The notes under the pieces are model-generated. The model was not told where the DNA came from. It saw nothing but the letters and a program-made list of their open reading frames with translations, and did no database searches. Made by a program: the position numbers and the translations under genes. Below, in pieces: positions 1 through 8,416 of a stretch of DNA of 64,000 bases. Position 1 is the stretch's first letter. Every line of letters starts with the position of its first letter. Origin of the DNA: Solihabitans fulvus (GTDB lineage Bacteria > Actinomycetota > Actinomycetes > Mycobacteriales > Pseudonocardiaceae); assembly GCF_008386585.1 (NCBI RefSeq), contig NZ_VUOB01000054.1, positions 1-64,000 of the forward strand, read 5' to 3'.

Positions 1-71
1 CGCAGCGAGCGAATCATCCAACACAGTGCGCCCCGTGCTTCATCGGGGCCCGCAGCGAGGCGAGGACGTCG
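1..71. other. Intergenic leader of the ketosynthase operon with a small hairpin
   Basis: No gene is visible before the ketosynthase. A 6-bp stem (GCCCCG, 30-35, with CGGGGC, 44-49, 8-nt loop) is flanked by two copies of CGCAGCGAG at 1-9 and 51-59. This could be the end of an upstream transcription unit or a dispersed extragenic repeat. The purine-rich stretch at 58-66 supplies the ribosome binding site for the ATG at 72. The biosynthetic locus may continue left of the window. Confidence 0.35.
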
Positions 72-1367
72 ATGAGCAGACCTACTGCGACGATCACCGG
101 TATCGGGCTGGTCACGCCGGTCGGCCGCAAGCTGGACGACGTCTTCGACGCGGTGTGCGCCGGGCGGTCCGGGCTGCGCACCCCGCCCGAGGGTCACTCC
201 GCCGCGGGCTGGCTGGAAGCGGCCGGCATCGCCCCTGCGATCGACCCGACCGAGGTCCTGGCGGCCACCGAGGCGCGCGCCGTGGACCGCTTCGCCCTGC
301 TGGCGCTCGCCGCGGCCGCCGACGCGGTCACCGACGCCGGCATCGAGGTGGGCAGGGACGTCGACCCGCTGCGGATCGCGGTGGTCGTGTCCACCGGCGG
401 CGGCGGCCTGGAGACCTACGAACAGTATGCGGGCGCACGGCAGCGACGCGGTCGCCCCGGCGTCACGCCCTACCTCCTGCCGGGGATGCTGTCGAACATG
501 GCGGCGGCGCGGATCGCCATCAAGTACGGCATTCGCGGCTACAGCTCGTCGATCTCCACGGCCTGCGCGGCCGGCGCGCAGTCAGTGGCCGAGGCGGTGC
601 GGCTGGTGCGGGGCGGCGAGGCCGACGTGGTGATCTGCGGCGGCACGGACGCGCCGCTGCACCCGACGATCGCCGCCGCGTTCGGCAACGCCAGGGCGCT
701 GGCGCGCGGCTGGGCCGACCCGACCGCCGCGAGCCGCCCGTTCGACCGGGCCCGCAACGGTTTCGTGCTCGGCGAGGGCGCCGGCGTGTTCGTGGTGGAG
801 CGCACCGACTTCGCCGACGCGCGGGGCGCGCGCGGCTACGCCGACGTGCTCGGCTGGGGCGCGACCACCGACGCGCACCACCCGACGACACCGAGGGCGG
901 ACGGCGACGGCGCGGCGGCGGCCATGCGCAGGGCCATCGACGACGCGGGCCTTGCACCGTCCGATGTGGACTATGTCAACGCGCACGGCACCGGCACACC
1001 GCTCGGTGACGTCGCCGAGACGGTCGCGATCCGCGCGGTGTTCGGCGACACCGACCCGGCGGTGAGCTCGGTCAAGGCGTTGACGGGCCACCTGTTGGGC
1101 GCGTCCGGCGTCGTCGAGGCCGCGATGACCGGTCTCGCGGTCGGCCGGGGCGTGCTGCCACCGACGCACAACCTGGACGATCCCGACCCGGCCTGTCAGC
1201 TCGACCACGTGCGCGGCTCGGCCAGGCTCGGCGAGGTCCGCGCCGCGCTGTCCAACACGTTCGCCTTCGGCGGGCACAACCTCAGCCTGTTGTTCGGCCC
1301 GCCGAGCAGTCGCGCGGTGCGTCACCACCCCAGTTCCATGTCCAATCCCGGCACATCAAGAGGTTGA
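72..1367 (+). CDS. FabF-type (KAS II) beta-ketoacyl-ACP synthase
   Basis: A 431-residue decarboxylating ketosynthase of the FabF/KS-alpha fold, which condenses an acyl chain held on its active-site Cys with an ACP-bound extender. The catalytic triad is complete: Cys165 in STACAAG, His305 in VNAHGTGTP and His340 in LTGHLLGASG. The glycine-rich FVLGEGAGVF (231-240) and SNTFAFGGHN near the C-terminus are also present. No chain-length-factor partner, ketoreductase or dehydratase lies next to it, so a single condensation is more likely than iterative polyketide assembly. It is the first gene of an operon; the next ATG follows its TGA after one base. The last roughly 20 residues are an unconserved extension. 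A housekeeping role is less likely given the biosynthetic neighbours. Confidence 0.9.
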   Translation: MSRPTATITGIGLVTPVGRKLDDVFDAVCAGRSGLRTPPEGHSAAGWLEAAGIAPAIDPTEVLAATEARAVDRFALLALAAAADAVTDAGIEVGRDVDPLRIAVVVSTGGGGLETYEQYAGARQRRGRPGVTPYLLPGMLSNMAAARIAIKYGIRGYSSSISTACAAGAQSVAEAVRLVRGGEADVVICGGTDAPLHPTIAAAFGNARALARGWADPTAASRPFDRARNGFVLGEGAGVFVVERTDFADARGARGYADVLGWGATTDAHHPTTPRADGDGAAAAMRRAIDDAGLAPSDVDYVNAHGTGTPLGDVAETVAIRAVFGDTDPAVSSVKALTGHLLGASGVVEAAMTGLAVGRGVLPPTHNLDDPDPACQLDHVRGSARLGEVRAALSNTFAFGGHNLSLLFGPPSSRAVRHHPSSMSNPGTSRG

Positions 1368-1368
1368 G

Positions 1369-2403
1369 ATGCAGGCACAAGGGATCGACCACGTCGAGTT
1401 CTACGTCGCGGACGCCGACCAGGCGGCGGCGGAGCTGTGCGCGACGTTCGGCTTCCGGATCCATGGGGAGCTCGACCGACCCGGTCAGCGTTCCGTTCTG
1501 GTGCGACAGGGCGGGATCCAGATCCTGTTCACCACCGCCACCGCGCCAGACCACCCGGCCGCCGACTACGTTCTGCGGCACGGCGACGGCCTGGCCACCG
1601 TGGCGCTGGTGTCCGACGACCCGGCCGCCGCGTTCGCCGACGCCGTGGCGCGCGGCGCGGTCCCGGTGTCGGCGGAGCAACGCCGGTTCACCGCGTTCGG
1701 CGATGTCGCGCACACCTTCGTCGAGGCGGGCGAATTGCTGACCGGCTACAGCGCCAAGGGCGCGCCGCGCGACCGGCACGAATCGTTGGAGCTGCTGGAC
1801 GTCATCGACCACATCGCGGCCTGCGTCCCCGTCGGCGATCTCGGCCCGACCACCGCCTTCTACCGCGAGGTGCTCGGCTTCGACGAGATCTTCGAGGAAC
1901 ACATCGTCGTCGGCACGCAGGCGATGAACTCGCGCGTGGTGCAGAGCCCCGACGGCCTGGTCACCGTCACCCTGCTCGAACCGGACCCGACCGGGATGCC
2001 CGGCCAGATCGACGACTTCCTCGAACGGCACGCGGGTGCTGGTGTCCAGCACCTCGCGTTGCGCACCGACGACATCGCCACGGTCGTGCGCACGCTGTCC
2101 GACCGGGGCGTCGGCTTCCTCGGCACGCCGGTCAGCTACTACGACGAGCTGGAGCGCAGGCTCGGGCACGTCGGCCTGCCGGTGGAGGTGTTGCGGGAGC
2201 TGAACATCCTAGTGGATCGCGACGAGGTCGGCGAGCTGTTCCAGATCTTCACGCACACCACGCACCCCAGGAACACCTTCTTCATGGAGATCATCGAGCG
2301 GCTTGGCGCGCTCACCTTCGGCAGCGCCAACATCAAGGCCCTGTACCAGGCCGTCGAGCGCGAGCGCCTCGGCGCAAGCCCCAGCGCCGAGCTCTCCCAC
2401 TGA
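1369..2403 (+). CDS. HPPD-family dioxygenase, probable 4-hydroxymandelate synthase
   Basis: A 344-residue Fe(II) dioxygenase with two vicinal-oxygen-chelate domains. The iron ligands are His148 (IDHIAACV), His228 (VQHLAL) and Glu307 (FFMEIIER). The C-terminal FGSANIKALYQAVER matches the closing helix of the family. Family members convert 4-hydroxyphenylpyruvate to homogentisate (HPPD) or 4-hydroxymandelate (HmaS). At 344 residues it is nearer the HmaS length than the usual 360-380 of HPPD, and its place in a biosynthetic operon favours HmaS, but sequence alone does not settle the product. The AGAGG at 1358-1362 is the ribosome binding site. The usual partners for 4-hydroxyphenylglycine (Hmo oxidase, HpgT aminotransferase) are not seen in the window, so the mandelate or its oxidised form may be used directly. 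Confidence 0.82.
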   Translation: MQAQGIDHVEFYVADADQAAAELCATFGFRIHGELDRPGQRSVLVRQGGIQILFTTATAPDHPAADYVLRHGDGLATVALVSDDPAAAFADAVARGAVPVSAEQRRFTAFGDVAHTFVEAGELLTGYSAKGAPRDRHESLELLDVIDHIAACVPVGDLGPTTAFYREVLGFDEIFEEHIVVGTQAMNSRVVQSPDGLVTVTLLEPDPTGMPGQIDDFLERHAGAGVQHLALRTDDIATVVRTLSDRGVGFLGTPVSYYDELERRLGHVGLPVEVLRELNILVDRDEVGELFQIFTHTTHPRNTFFMEIIERLGALTFGSANIKALYQAVERERLGASPSAELSH

Positions 2404-2429
2404 CCGCGCCGCCATCTGGAGGGAAGACC

Positions 2430-3347
2430 GTGTCCAGCGACACCGCAACGAACGCCACGTTCGCGCTCACCGAGCGGGAACGGGAGCTGCTGCCGTCCGA
2501 CGAGGACGTCGCCGCCTACGCCGAGCAGGGCTGGTTCCTGAGCAAGAAGCTGCTCACCGACGACGAGGTCGACACCATCGTCGCCGAGTCGGAGCGGTTC
2601 TATCTCGGCGTCAAGGACCGGGACCTGCCGGTGCGTCCGCCGAAGCTCGCGTACTGGACGCAGGACAAGGGCCCGGTGCAGCGGCACAACGACTACGTCC
2701 ACTACGAGAGCGACGTGATCGGCGCGATCCTGCGCAAGCCGCTGATCGGCGCGGTCGCCGCGCGGCTCGCGCAGGCCGAGGAGATCCGGGTGTTCCAGTC
2801 GACCCTGATCTACAAGCCGCCGCGCGCCGAGGAACCGACCAATCAGGTGCCCTGGCACATGGACCGGCACTACTGGCAGACCTGCACGTCCGAGAAGATG
2901 CTGACGGCGTTCATCCCGCTGCACGACTGCGACGAGGAGATGGGCACCATCACGATGGTGGACGGCAGCCACCGGTGGCAGGAGCTCAGCGGCGACGATT
3001 CGACCAGGCACTTCGCCGAACGCGACCGCGCCGAGCTGGACGCGCTGCTGGAGGCCAACGCCGCCTTCAACAACACCGACGTCCGGCGGATCCCGATGGT
3101 GATCCCCAAGGGGCACATGAGCTTCCATCACTGCAAGACCTACCACGGCAGCGGCGCGAACCGCAGCGGCCGGCCGCGCAGGGCGATCTCGCTGCACCTC
3201 CAGGACGGGGACAACCAGTACCGCCCGTACCGCAAGTCCAACGGCGATGCCGTGGTGTACAACCACGACGTGTTGGTGAGCCGGACCGAGGACGGCCGGC
3301 CGAACTACGCCGACCCGGAGTTCTGCCCGCCGCTGTGGAGGTCCTAG
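2430..3347 (+). CDS. PhyH-family Fe(II)/2-oxoglutarate hydroxylase
   Basis: A 305-residue phytanoyl-CoA-dioxygenase-like enzyme. The facial triad is His143 and Asp145 (PWHMDRHYWQ) plus His239 (KTYHGSGAN), and the Arg-rich stretch RPRRAISLH near 248-256 would hold 2-oxoglutarate. Family members in biosynthetic loci hydroxylate amino-acyl, acyl or peptidyl substrates, sometimes on a carrier protein. The GTG start is chosen because GGAGGGAAG precedes it at 2438-minus-spacing and the protein then begins just before the conserved N-terminal helix. The TAG stop overlaps the GTG of the methyltransferase by one base, so translation is coupled. The substrate is unknown. Hydroxylation of the product backbone or of an amino acid is an inference from the operon. 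Confidence 0.87.
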   Translation: MSSDTATNATFALTERERELLPSDEDVAAYAEQGWFLSKKLLTDDEVDTIVAESERFYLGVKDRDLPVRPPKLAYWTQDKGPVQRHNDYVHYESDVIGAILRKPLIGAVAARLAQAEEIRVFQSTLIYKPPRAEEPTNQVPWHMDRHYWQTCTSEKMLTAFIPLHDCDEEMGTITMVDGSHRWQELSGDDSTRHFAERDRAELDALLEANAAFNNTDVRRIPMVIPKGHMSFHHCKTYHGSGANRSGRPRRAISLHLQDGDNQYRPYRKSNGDAVVYNHDVLVSRTEDGRPNYADPEFCPPLWRS

Positions 3348-4126
3348 TGGCCGAGGAACGCGTCGACCGGTCCTGGAACTGGGAGGATCCTGCCGGGCTC
3401 GGCCGCAGGATGGACGAGTTCACGGTCGACCTCGCGCGCTGCGACTCCCTGGAGACGGTGGCCACCGGCCCGAAGTTCACCAGGCGGCAGCTCGCGGATC
3501 TCGGCGTCACCGGCATCGAGTTCGCGGCCTTCCGCACCGCCCACCCATCGGGCCTCGGCACCGACCTGGTCGGTCTGCAAAGCCCTCACGCGGCAACGGA
3601 ACCCGGTTCGATCTACCGGGTGGACGGCAGCAGCCTGTACACGCAGCTCGACGTCGCCGAGCCCCTGCCGTTCGAGGACGGCTCGGTGGAGTGGGTGTAC
3701 GCCGAGCATCTCATCGAGCACATCCCGCTGCCGGTCGCCGTGGACTGGCTCACCGAGGTCCGGCGCGTCCTCGCGCCCGGCGGCCTGCTTCGCATAACCA
3801 CGCCGGACCTGCGCCGCTACGTCGAGGGATATCTCAGCCAGGACAAGTTCTTCGCCAAGCACCGGCGGCGCGTGCAGCTCGCGATCGGCATCGCGCCGCC
3901 GATGCCGGCGCGGCCGGCGTTCATGTTCAACCAGATCTTCTACCTGTACGGGCATCGCTGGATCTACGACGAGACCGAGCTGCGGCACGTCCTCGCGCGG
4001 GCCGGTTTCGACGACGACGCCGTCCGCGTCCGCGCCTACCGGGACGGCGCGCGGCAGGACGTGGCCGATCTCGACCAGACCATCCGCAACGACGAGACGA
4101 TCTACGTCGAGGTCTCCGATGGCTGA
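3347..4126 (+). CDS. Class I SAM-dependent methyltransferase-like protein
   Basis: A 259-residue protein with the core of a methyltransf_11-type fold: an acidic strand followed by PFEDGSVEWVYAEHLIEHI (about 108-126), then EVRRVLAPGGLLRITTPD, which is the motif III/IV pattern. The usual N-terminal glycine-rich motif I (GxGxG) is not evident. The corresponding region around residues 50-75 reads VTGIEFAAFRTAHPSGLGTD, so SAM binding is degenerate or unconventional. The GTG start overlaps the previous stop and sits behind GGAGG at 3336-3340. Its own stop overlaps the start of the condensation enzyme by 8 bp. It may O- or N-methylate the product, but loss of catalysis cannot be excluded. Confidence 0.72.
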   Translation: MAEERVDRSWNWEDPAGLGRRMDEFTVDLARCDSLETVATGPKFTRRQLADLGVTGIEFAAFRTAHPSGLGTDLVGLQSPHAATEPGSIYRVDGSSLYTQLDVAEPLPFEDGSVEWVYAEHLIEHIPLPVAVDWLTEVRRVLAPGGLLRITTPDLRRYVEGYLSQDKFFAKHRRRVQLAIGIAPPMPARPAFMFNQIFYLYGHRWIYDETELRHVLARAGFDDDAVRVRAYRDGARQDVADLDQTIRNDETIYVEVSDG

Positions 4127-5837
4127 GTCAAGGCTCCTGCTGGTCCCGTTCCGCGGCGCGCGCGGCGGAACGGGACCGCTGACCTTCGGCCAGCGCAACA
4201 CCTGGAACTGGGTCGGCAACGAGGCCGACCGGTCGTCAGCGGTGCTGCACTGGGGCCTCGACCTGCCGGACGGCGCGACGCTCGCGGACATCGAGGCGGC
4301 GTTCGCGGTGCTCCTGTCGCGGCACGAGGCGTTGCGCACCAGCTACTCCACCGACGGCGAGCCCGCGCAGTGCGTCGCGACCGGCGGCCAGCTGACCATC
4401 GAGGTGCACGAACTCGCCGCGGGCCTCGACGACGACGAGGTCATCGACCTGCTCGCGGATCGGTTGCGCGGCAAGGGAGTCGACTTCACCAGGGAGCTGC
4501 CGCTGCGGGTCGCGGTCGGCACCCGGCGCGGCATGCCGGCCGCCGCCGTGGTGCTGTACTCGCACATGGCGGTCGACTTCGCCAGCATGGCGCTGATCGC
4601 CCGCCAGTTCACCGAGCTGCTGAGCAACCCGGACTGCGCGCGCGACGAACCACCAGGGCACCAACCCCTCGACCAGGCGGTGGCCGAACGGACCGCGCAC
4701 GGCCTGCGACAGGCGGAGTCCGCGGTGCGGTACTGGGAGAACCACCTCAGCACCGCGCCGCAGAGCGCCTATCCGATGCCGCCGCCGGACCGGCCCGTCG
4801 AGGGTTTCCTGTCGGGGTTCCTGCACTCGCCGGCCGGCGGCCTCGCGATGGGCCACATCGCGGCGCGGGTCGGCGCGGGCCGCCAGGCGGTGCTGCTCGC
4901 CGCGTTGTGCGCGGTGCTGGCGCAGCGCACCGGCACGAACAGGTGTGTGTTCACCTCGGTGTCCAGCAACAGGTTCCGGGTGCGGCTGCGCGACTATGTC
5001 GGTTCGCTGGCGCAGGACGGCCTGACCGCGCTGGACCTCGACACGCCGACGTTCGACGAACTGGTGCAGCGGGCGAACCGCGCCACGCTCGCGGCCAACA
5101 CGCACAGCCTGTTCGACGCCAACGAGTTGTGGCGGGTCATCGACGAGATCGGCTACCGGCGCGGCACGAGGTTCACCCGCGACTTCACCGTGAACAACAT
5201 CAGCGCGCACCTCGACGGCGAACCGTCGGGCGATGGGCCGGGCGACCCGAATCAGGTGATCGACGCGCTGCCCAGGACGACGGTCCGCTGGGCGGAGTCG
5301 GCGCAGTACCCGGTGGTGCTGATGTGCAATCCGGTGCGGCTGGCGCCGGAACTGCTGGTGGCCCTGACCGCGGACACCACCCAGGTCACCAGGTCCGAGA
5401 TCGAGCTGCTGTTGCGCGGCGTCGAACGGCTGCTCGTCGCGGCGGCCGTGCGCAACGTCCCGCTCGCCGGCACGAGGCTGCTCACGGGCGTTGAGTCGGT
5501 GTCGCGCGGCCCGGACTGGGCGCTGGTCGACGCGTGCTGGATCAGCCTTTCCGCGTCGCGCCGACTGCTCATCGAGGCCCTGTCCGCTCGCGCCGCGCTG
5601 GTCGTCCCCGAGGGCGGCGCGCTGACCGGATATGTCAGCGCCGGCAACGACTTCCGCACCCCGGAGCGGGCGCACGCGGCCTGCATGACCACGCTGCGCA
5701 CACCCGGCTGGCGCATCGCCATGGCGCCGGCCAGGTACGTGCTGTGCGACGGCGTGCCGACCGACCCGACCGACGAGGCGTCCTGGCGAGCGCTGCCGGT
5801 CATCGCCGCCGGCACCGGCCGGACCACCGAAGCCTGA
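4119..5837 (+). CDS. Free-standing condensation-domain protein C1
   Basis: A 572-residue protein of the NRPS condensation superfamily (chloramphenicol-acetyltransferase-like fold), which forms amide or ester bonds between carrier-bound substrates. The N-terminal LTFGQRNTWNW and LLSRHEALRTSY correspond to C-domain motifs C1 and C2. The active-site HxxxD is present as His149-Asp153 (SHMAVDF), although the first His and the final Gly of the classic HHxxxDG are replaced. A second half with SNRFRVRLRDYVGSL follows. Beyond about residue 440 there is an extra segment of roughly 130 residues, absent from the two shorter relatives at 17230-18621 and 24368-25732; I do not recognise it. It has no attached carrier or adenylation domain. 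It is the last gene of the left operon and is convergent with the NB-ARC gene 18 bp away. Confidence 0.82.
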   Translation: MAESRLLLVPFRGARGGTGPLTFGQRNTWNWVGNEADRSSAVLHWGLDLPDGATLADIEAAFAVLLSRHEALRTSYSTDGEPAQCVATGGQLTIEVHELAAGLDDDEVIDLLADRLRGKGVDFTRELPLRVAVGTRRGMPAAAVVLYSHMAVDFASMALIARQFTELLSNPDCARDEPPGHQPLDQAVAERTAHGLRQAESAVRYWENHLSTAPQSAYPMPPPDRPVEGFLSGFLHSPAGGLAMGHIAARVGAGRQAVLLAALCAVLAQRTGTNRCVFTSVSSNRFRVRLRDYVGSLAQDGLTALDLDTPTFDELVQRANRATLAANTHSLFDANELWRVIDEIGYRRGTRFTRDFTVNNISAHLDGEPSGDGPGDPNQVIDALPRTTVRWAESAQYPVVLMCNPVRLAPELLVALTADTTQVTRSEIELLLRGVERLLVAAAVRNVPLAGTRLLTGVESVSRGPDWALVDACWISLSASRRLLIEALSARAALVVPEGGALTGYVSAGNDFRTPERAHAACMTTLRTPGWRIAMAPARYVLCDGVPTDPTDEASWRALPVIAAGTGRTTEA

Positions 5838-5855
5838 CCCTTGCGTGGCGTGCGA

Positions 5856-7934
5856 TCACACCTCGCCGCCGAGCGCGCGAATCCGCAGCAGGGTGAGCCC
5901 CTGTCGGTGTTGGTCGCCGAGATCCTCGAAGACGGCGTACGCGGCCCGGTAGTGGGCCAGCGCTTCGGGCACCCGGTCCAGCATCCGGTGGGACTCGCCG
6001 AGCATGAACAGGGTCGCGGCCTCGCAGTGTCGGTCGCCCGCCGCACGCAGCGCGAGCAACGCCTCGACCAGACATCCCTGCGCCGCCTCGGGTTCGCCAC
6101 CGGCCACCAGGTCTCCGCCGAGGTTGCTCAACGTCCTGGCCACGCCGAGCGAGTCGCCGACCTCGCGCAGCGCCTCGACGGCCCGCCGGTGGTGGTCCAC
6201 GGCCTTCGCGTGCTCCCCCAGTGCCCGGTAAGTCGTGCCGAGGTTGTTGAGCGTGTGCCCGATGTTGGCCGTGTCGTCGGCCCGCCCAAGCAGCTCCAGC
6301 GCCCGTTGGTAGTGCCGCACCGCCTCGTCGTACCGGCCCGATTCCTGATGTGCCAGGCCGATGTTGCTCAGCGTGCTGCCCTGTCCGGCGAGATCGCCGA
6401 GCCGACGGGACACCTCGACGCCCTGTGTCCCCGCGTCGGTCGCCTCGTCGAAGCGGCCGAGCATCTCGTAGGTGTGCGTGAGCAGCTGGAGCGCGGTGCC
6501 CTGCGCCGGGAGGTCGCCGGCCGCCCTCGCCGACCCGAGCGCGAGTTGCTGCACCGCAAGCAGATCGCCGAGATAGCGCCGGCGTTCCAGGTACTCGCTG
6601 AGCGTGAACGCGCACCGCCACGCGCCCTCGTGGTAGCCGATGTCGGCGGCGAGCCGAACGGCGGCGACGACGTTGCCGCGCTCCTTGTCCAGGTAGACCA
6701 GGGCCGAGGACTGGCTGGTCTCGTCCCCCGCCATACCGCGCATCATGGCGTCGGCGGTCGACACGACCGTCAGGTAGTGGTCCACGATTCGGACCTGGGA
6801 CGCCGACCGTTCCGCTGCGGGATCCTGGGCCACCAGTTCCAGCGCGAACAGCCGCACCAGGTCGTGCAACCGGTGATAGGTGGCGTAGTAGTGCTCGACC
6901 AGTCGCGCGTCGACCAGTTGTTCGAGCAGCGCGCCGCCCTGCGCCCACTCGACGTCGGCGAGCACCGCCGCGGCCGCGGCGTCGAAGTCGACACCGGGAT
7001 GCAGCGCCAACCGCCGGAAGAACCTGGCCTGAGCCTCGGGAAGATCCCGGTAGGACAGCATGAATGCGGCCCGGACGGCGCGGTCGCCGGCGGCCAGCTC
7101 GCCGAGCCTGCTGTTCTCGTCGGCCAACCGCCACGCGAGCGCGGACAGCTCCAGTCCGGGATCCGTGGACAGCTTGGCGGCCACGATCCGCAGTGCCAGT
7201 GCCAAACCCGCGCACAGGCGCACGAGGTCGCCGGCCGCCTCGGGCGCCGAGGCGATCCGCTGTCCGCCGAGGATGGTGGTGAGCAGGGCCGTCGCGTCGT
7301 CGTCCGGCAGGACCGGCAACAGCATCCGGCCGGTGGTGTCCAGCCCGCTCAGCGCCCTGCGGCTGGTGACCAGCACGAAACAGCCCGCGCCACCGGGCAG
7401 CAGCGGCCGGACCTGGGCCTCGGAGGCCGCGTTGTCCAGCACCACCACCATCCGCCGCCCGGCCAGCGTGGACCGGTACAGCGCCGCCCGGTCGTCGGTC
7501 GCCGCCGGGATGTCGTCGGGTGGCACGCCGAGCGCCCGCAGGAAGCTCTCCAGCACCGAGCCTGCCGCCAACGGCACGCGGTCCTCGGTGTGGCCGCGCA
7601 GGTCCGCGTGGAGCTGCCCGTCCGGGAAGTCCTCGGCCACCCGATGGGCGGTGTGCAGCGCTAGCGCGGTCTTGCCGACGCCGGCCGTGCCGTCGATCGC
7701 GCAGACCACGGCCGCCGACACCGCCTCGGCCGCGAAGCCGAGCAACTGCGCGACCTCCTCGTGCCGGCCGGTGAAGGCCGGCACGTCGGCCGGCAGCATG
7801 CGGGGCCGATCGCGCGTCGCCGGCTGACCCTGATGAATGGTCAGGGACTCGATGACGCCGGCCTGCACGCTCACGCCGCCGACCTGCTTGTCGTTGTGCC
7901 ACTGCTGCCTTGGGTTGCGCCGCCACCACGCCAT
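5856..7934 (-). CDS. NB-ARC/TPR (NLR-like STAND) protein with N-terminal amyloid-like motif
   Basis: A 692-residue signal-transduction ATPase. Residues 12-36 carry a short motif (core QVGGVSVQAGVIES) that is repeated in the neighbouring small protein. LPADVPAFTGR (47-57) opens an NB-ARC domain with Walker A GTAGVGKT (82-89), a Walker-B-like VVVLDNA and the sensor-like FVLVTSRR. From about residue 430 there are around six tetratricopeptide repeats, such as STLSNIGLAHQESGRYDEAV and LNNLGTTYRALGEHAKAV. It lacks the SARP/winged-helix DNA-binding domain of AfsR, so it is not a classical pathway activator. The start codon shares a base with the stop of the upstream gene (TGATG), so the two are co-translated. 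NLR-like proteins of this layout are known as sensors that trigger a partner effector. Confidence 0.86.
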   Translation of the reverse strand: MAWWRRNPRQQWHNDKQVGGVSVQAGVIESLTIHQGQPATRDRPRMLPADVPAFTGRHEEVAQLLGFAAEAVSAAVVCAIDGTAGVGKTALALHTAHRVAEDFPDGQLHADLRGHTEDRVPLAAGSVLESFLRALGVPPDDIPAATDDRAALYRSTLAGRRMVVVLDNAASEAQVRPLLPGGAGCFVLVTSRRALSGLDTTGRMLLPVLPDDDATALLTTILGGQRIASAPEAAGDLVRLCAGLALALRIVAAKLSTDPGLELSALAWRLADENSRLGELAAGDRAVRAAFMLSYRDLPEAQARFFRRLALHPGVDFDAAAAAVLADVEWAQGGALLEQLVDARLVEHYYATYHRLHDLVRLFALELVAQDPAAERSASQVRIVDHYLTVVSTADAMMRGMAGDETSQSSALVYLDKERGNVVAAVRLAADIGYHEGAWRCAFTLSEYLERRRYLGDLLAVQQLALGSARAAGDLPAQGTALQLLTHTYEMLGRFDEATDAGTQGVEVSRRLGDLAGQGSTLSNIGLAHQESGRYDEAVRHYQRALELLGRADDTANIGHTLNNLGTTYRALGEHAKAVDHHRRAVEALREVGDSLGVARTLSNLGGDLVAGGEPEAAQGCLVEALLALRAAGDRHCEAATLFMLGESHRMLDRVPEALAHYRAAYAVFEDLGDQHRQGLTLLRIRALGGEV
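7827..7901 (-). other. BASS-like motif, NLR copy
   Basis: Encodes residues 12-36 of the NB-ARC/TPR protein. The core GGVSVQAGVIES is nearly identical to the C-terminal motif of the adjacent 124-residue protein (GGVSIQAGRIDS). Paired short motifs of this kind, N-terminal in the NLR and C-terminal in its neighbour, are the described hallmark of bacterial amyloid signalling sequences. The assignment rests on pattern and position only. Confidence 0.55.
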
Positions 7935-8308
7935 CAGCGGGAACCGGCCTCGCCCCTGGTGTCGACCGAGTCGATGCGCCCGGCCTGGATGGAGACTCCG
8001 CCGGCCTGGTCGCGGTTCACGTTGATCACGGTCCGCTCGTCCGACACCGGCCGGTTGAGCCGGTCGAGGCAGGCCCGCAGGGCCGCCGCGAACTCCACGT
8101 CGCCTGCGTGTTCCTGGAGCCGCCGCGCCACCTCCGCCGTCGCCGCCCGATCACGGGGATCGGCACTGGCCACGGCCAGCGCCTGCGCCGCGTCCTCGTC
8201 CAGCGCGAACCTCCGCCGCACCAACGAGACCAGCTCGGCGCTGGTGCCCTCGACGACCTCCTGCGCGATCAGCAGGGCCGCCGCCCGAGCAAGTGTCACC
8301 GGAACCAT
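7934..8308 (-). CDS. Small helical (Bell-like) protein with C-terminal amyloid-like motif
   Basis: A 124-residue protein. Residues 1-85 are predicted all-helical (ARAAALLIAQEVVEG, ELVSLVRRRFAL, AEVARRLQEHAGD, FAAALRACLDRL), which fits the small helical domains placed next to NB-ARC/TPR genes in actinobacteria, including the Bell domain proposed as a membrane-acting cell-death effector. Residues 92-118 carry the motif TVINVNRDQAGGVSIQAG, whose second half recurs at the N-terminus of the downstream NLR. The two genes overlap by one base. The inferred role is an effector recruited by prion-like templating when the NLR oligomerises. A plain adaptor is the alternative. Confidence 0.7.
   Translation of the reverse strand: MVPVTLARAAALLIAQEVVEGTSAELVSLVRRRFALDEDAAQALAVASADPRDRAATAEVARRLQEHAGDVEFAAALRACLDRLNRPVSDERTVINVNRDQAGGVSIQAGRIDSVDTRGEAGSR
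7955..8035 (-). other. BASS-like motif, effector copy
   Basis: Encodes residues 92-118 at the C-terminus of the small helical protein. It shares xGGVSxQAGxIxS with the N-terminus of the adjacent NLR. The surrounding sequence is polar, Asn/Gln/Gly-rich and alternates hydrophobic residues, as expected for a beta-arch amyloid motif. Confidence 0.55.
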
Positions 8309-8372
8309 CCGCCACCGACCTCACCGCGTCGCGCGCATTCCCCGAACTCCACCATAGCGGCCACCGAACCCG

Positions 8373-8410
8373 CTTCCCGTCGGAACACCGCGAGTTGCCC
8401 CAACGGGAAG
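8373..8410 (-). terminator. Decayed copy of a hairpin terminator
   Basis: CTTCCCGT (8373-8380) pairs with ACGGGAAG (8403-8410) around a 22-nt loop. Surrounding bases (cggccacc... and ttgccccaacgggaag) match the perfect hairpin at 8992-9031, so this looks like the same terminator after duplication and drift. It lies just downstream of the membrane-protein gene that ends at 8417. Confidence 0.5.
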
Positions 8411-8416
8411 TCCGGC

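Noticed and set aside
26..1009. Open frame overlapping the start of the ketosynthase
   Set aside because: Arg/Gly-rich translation with no family resemblance; the ketosynthase in another frame has a full catalytic triad.
5856..7934. AfsR/SARP pathway activator for the biosynthetic locus
   Set aside because: NB-ARC and TPR are present, but no DNA-binding or bacterial transcriptional activation domain precedes them; the N-terminus is a short amyloid-like motif instead.
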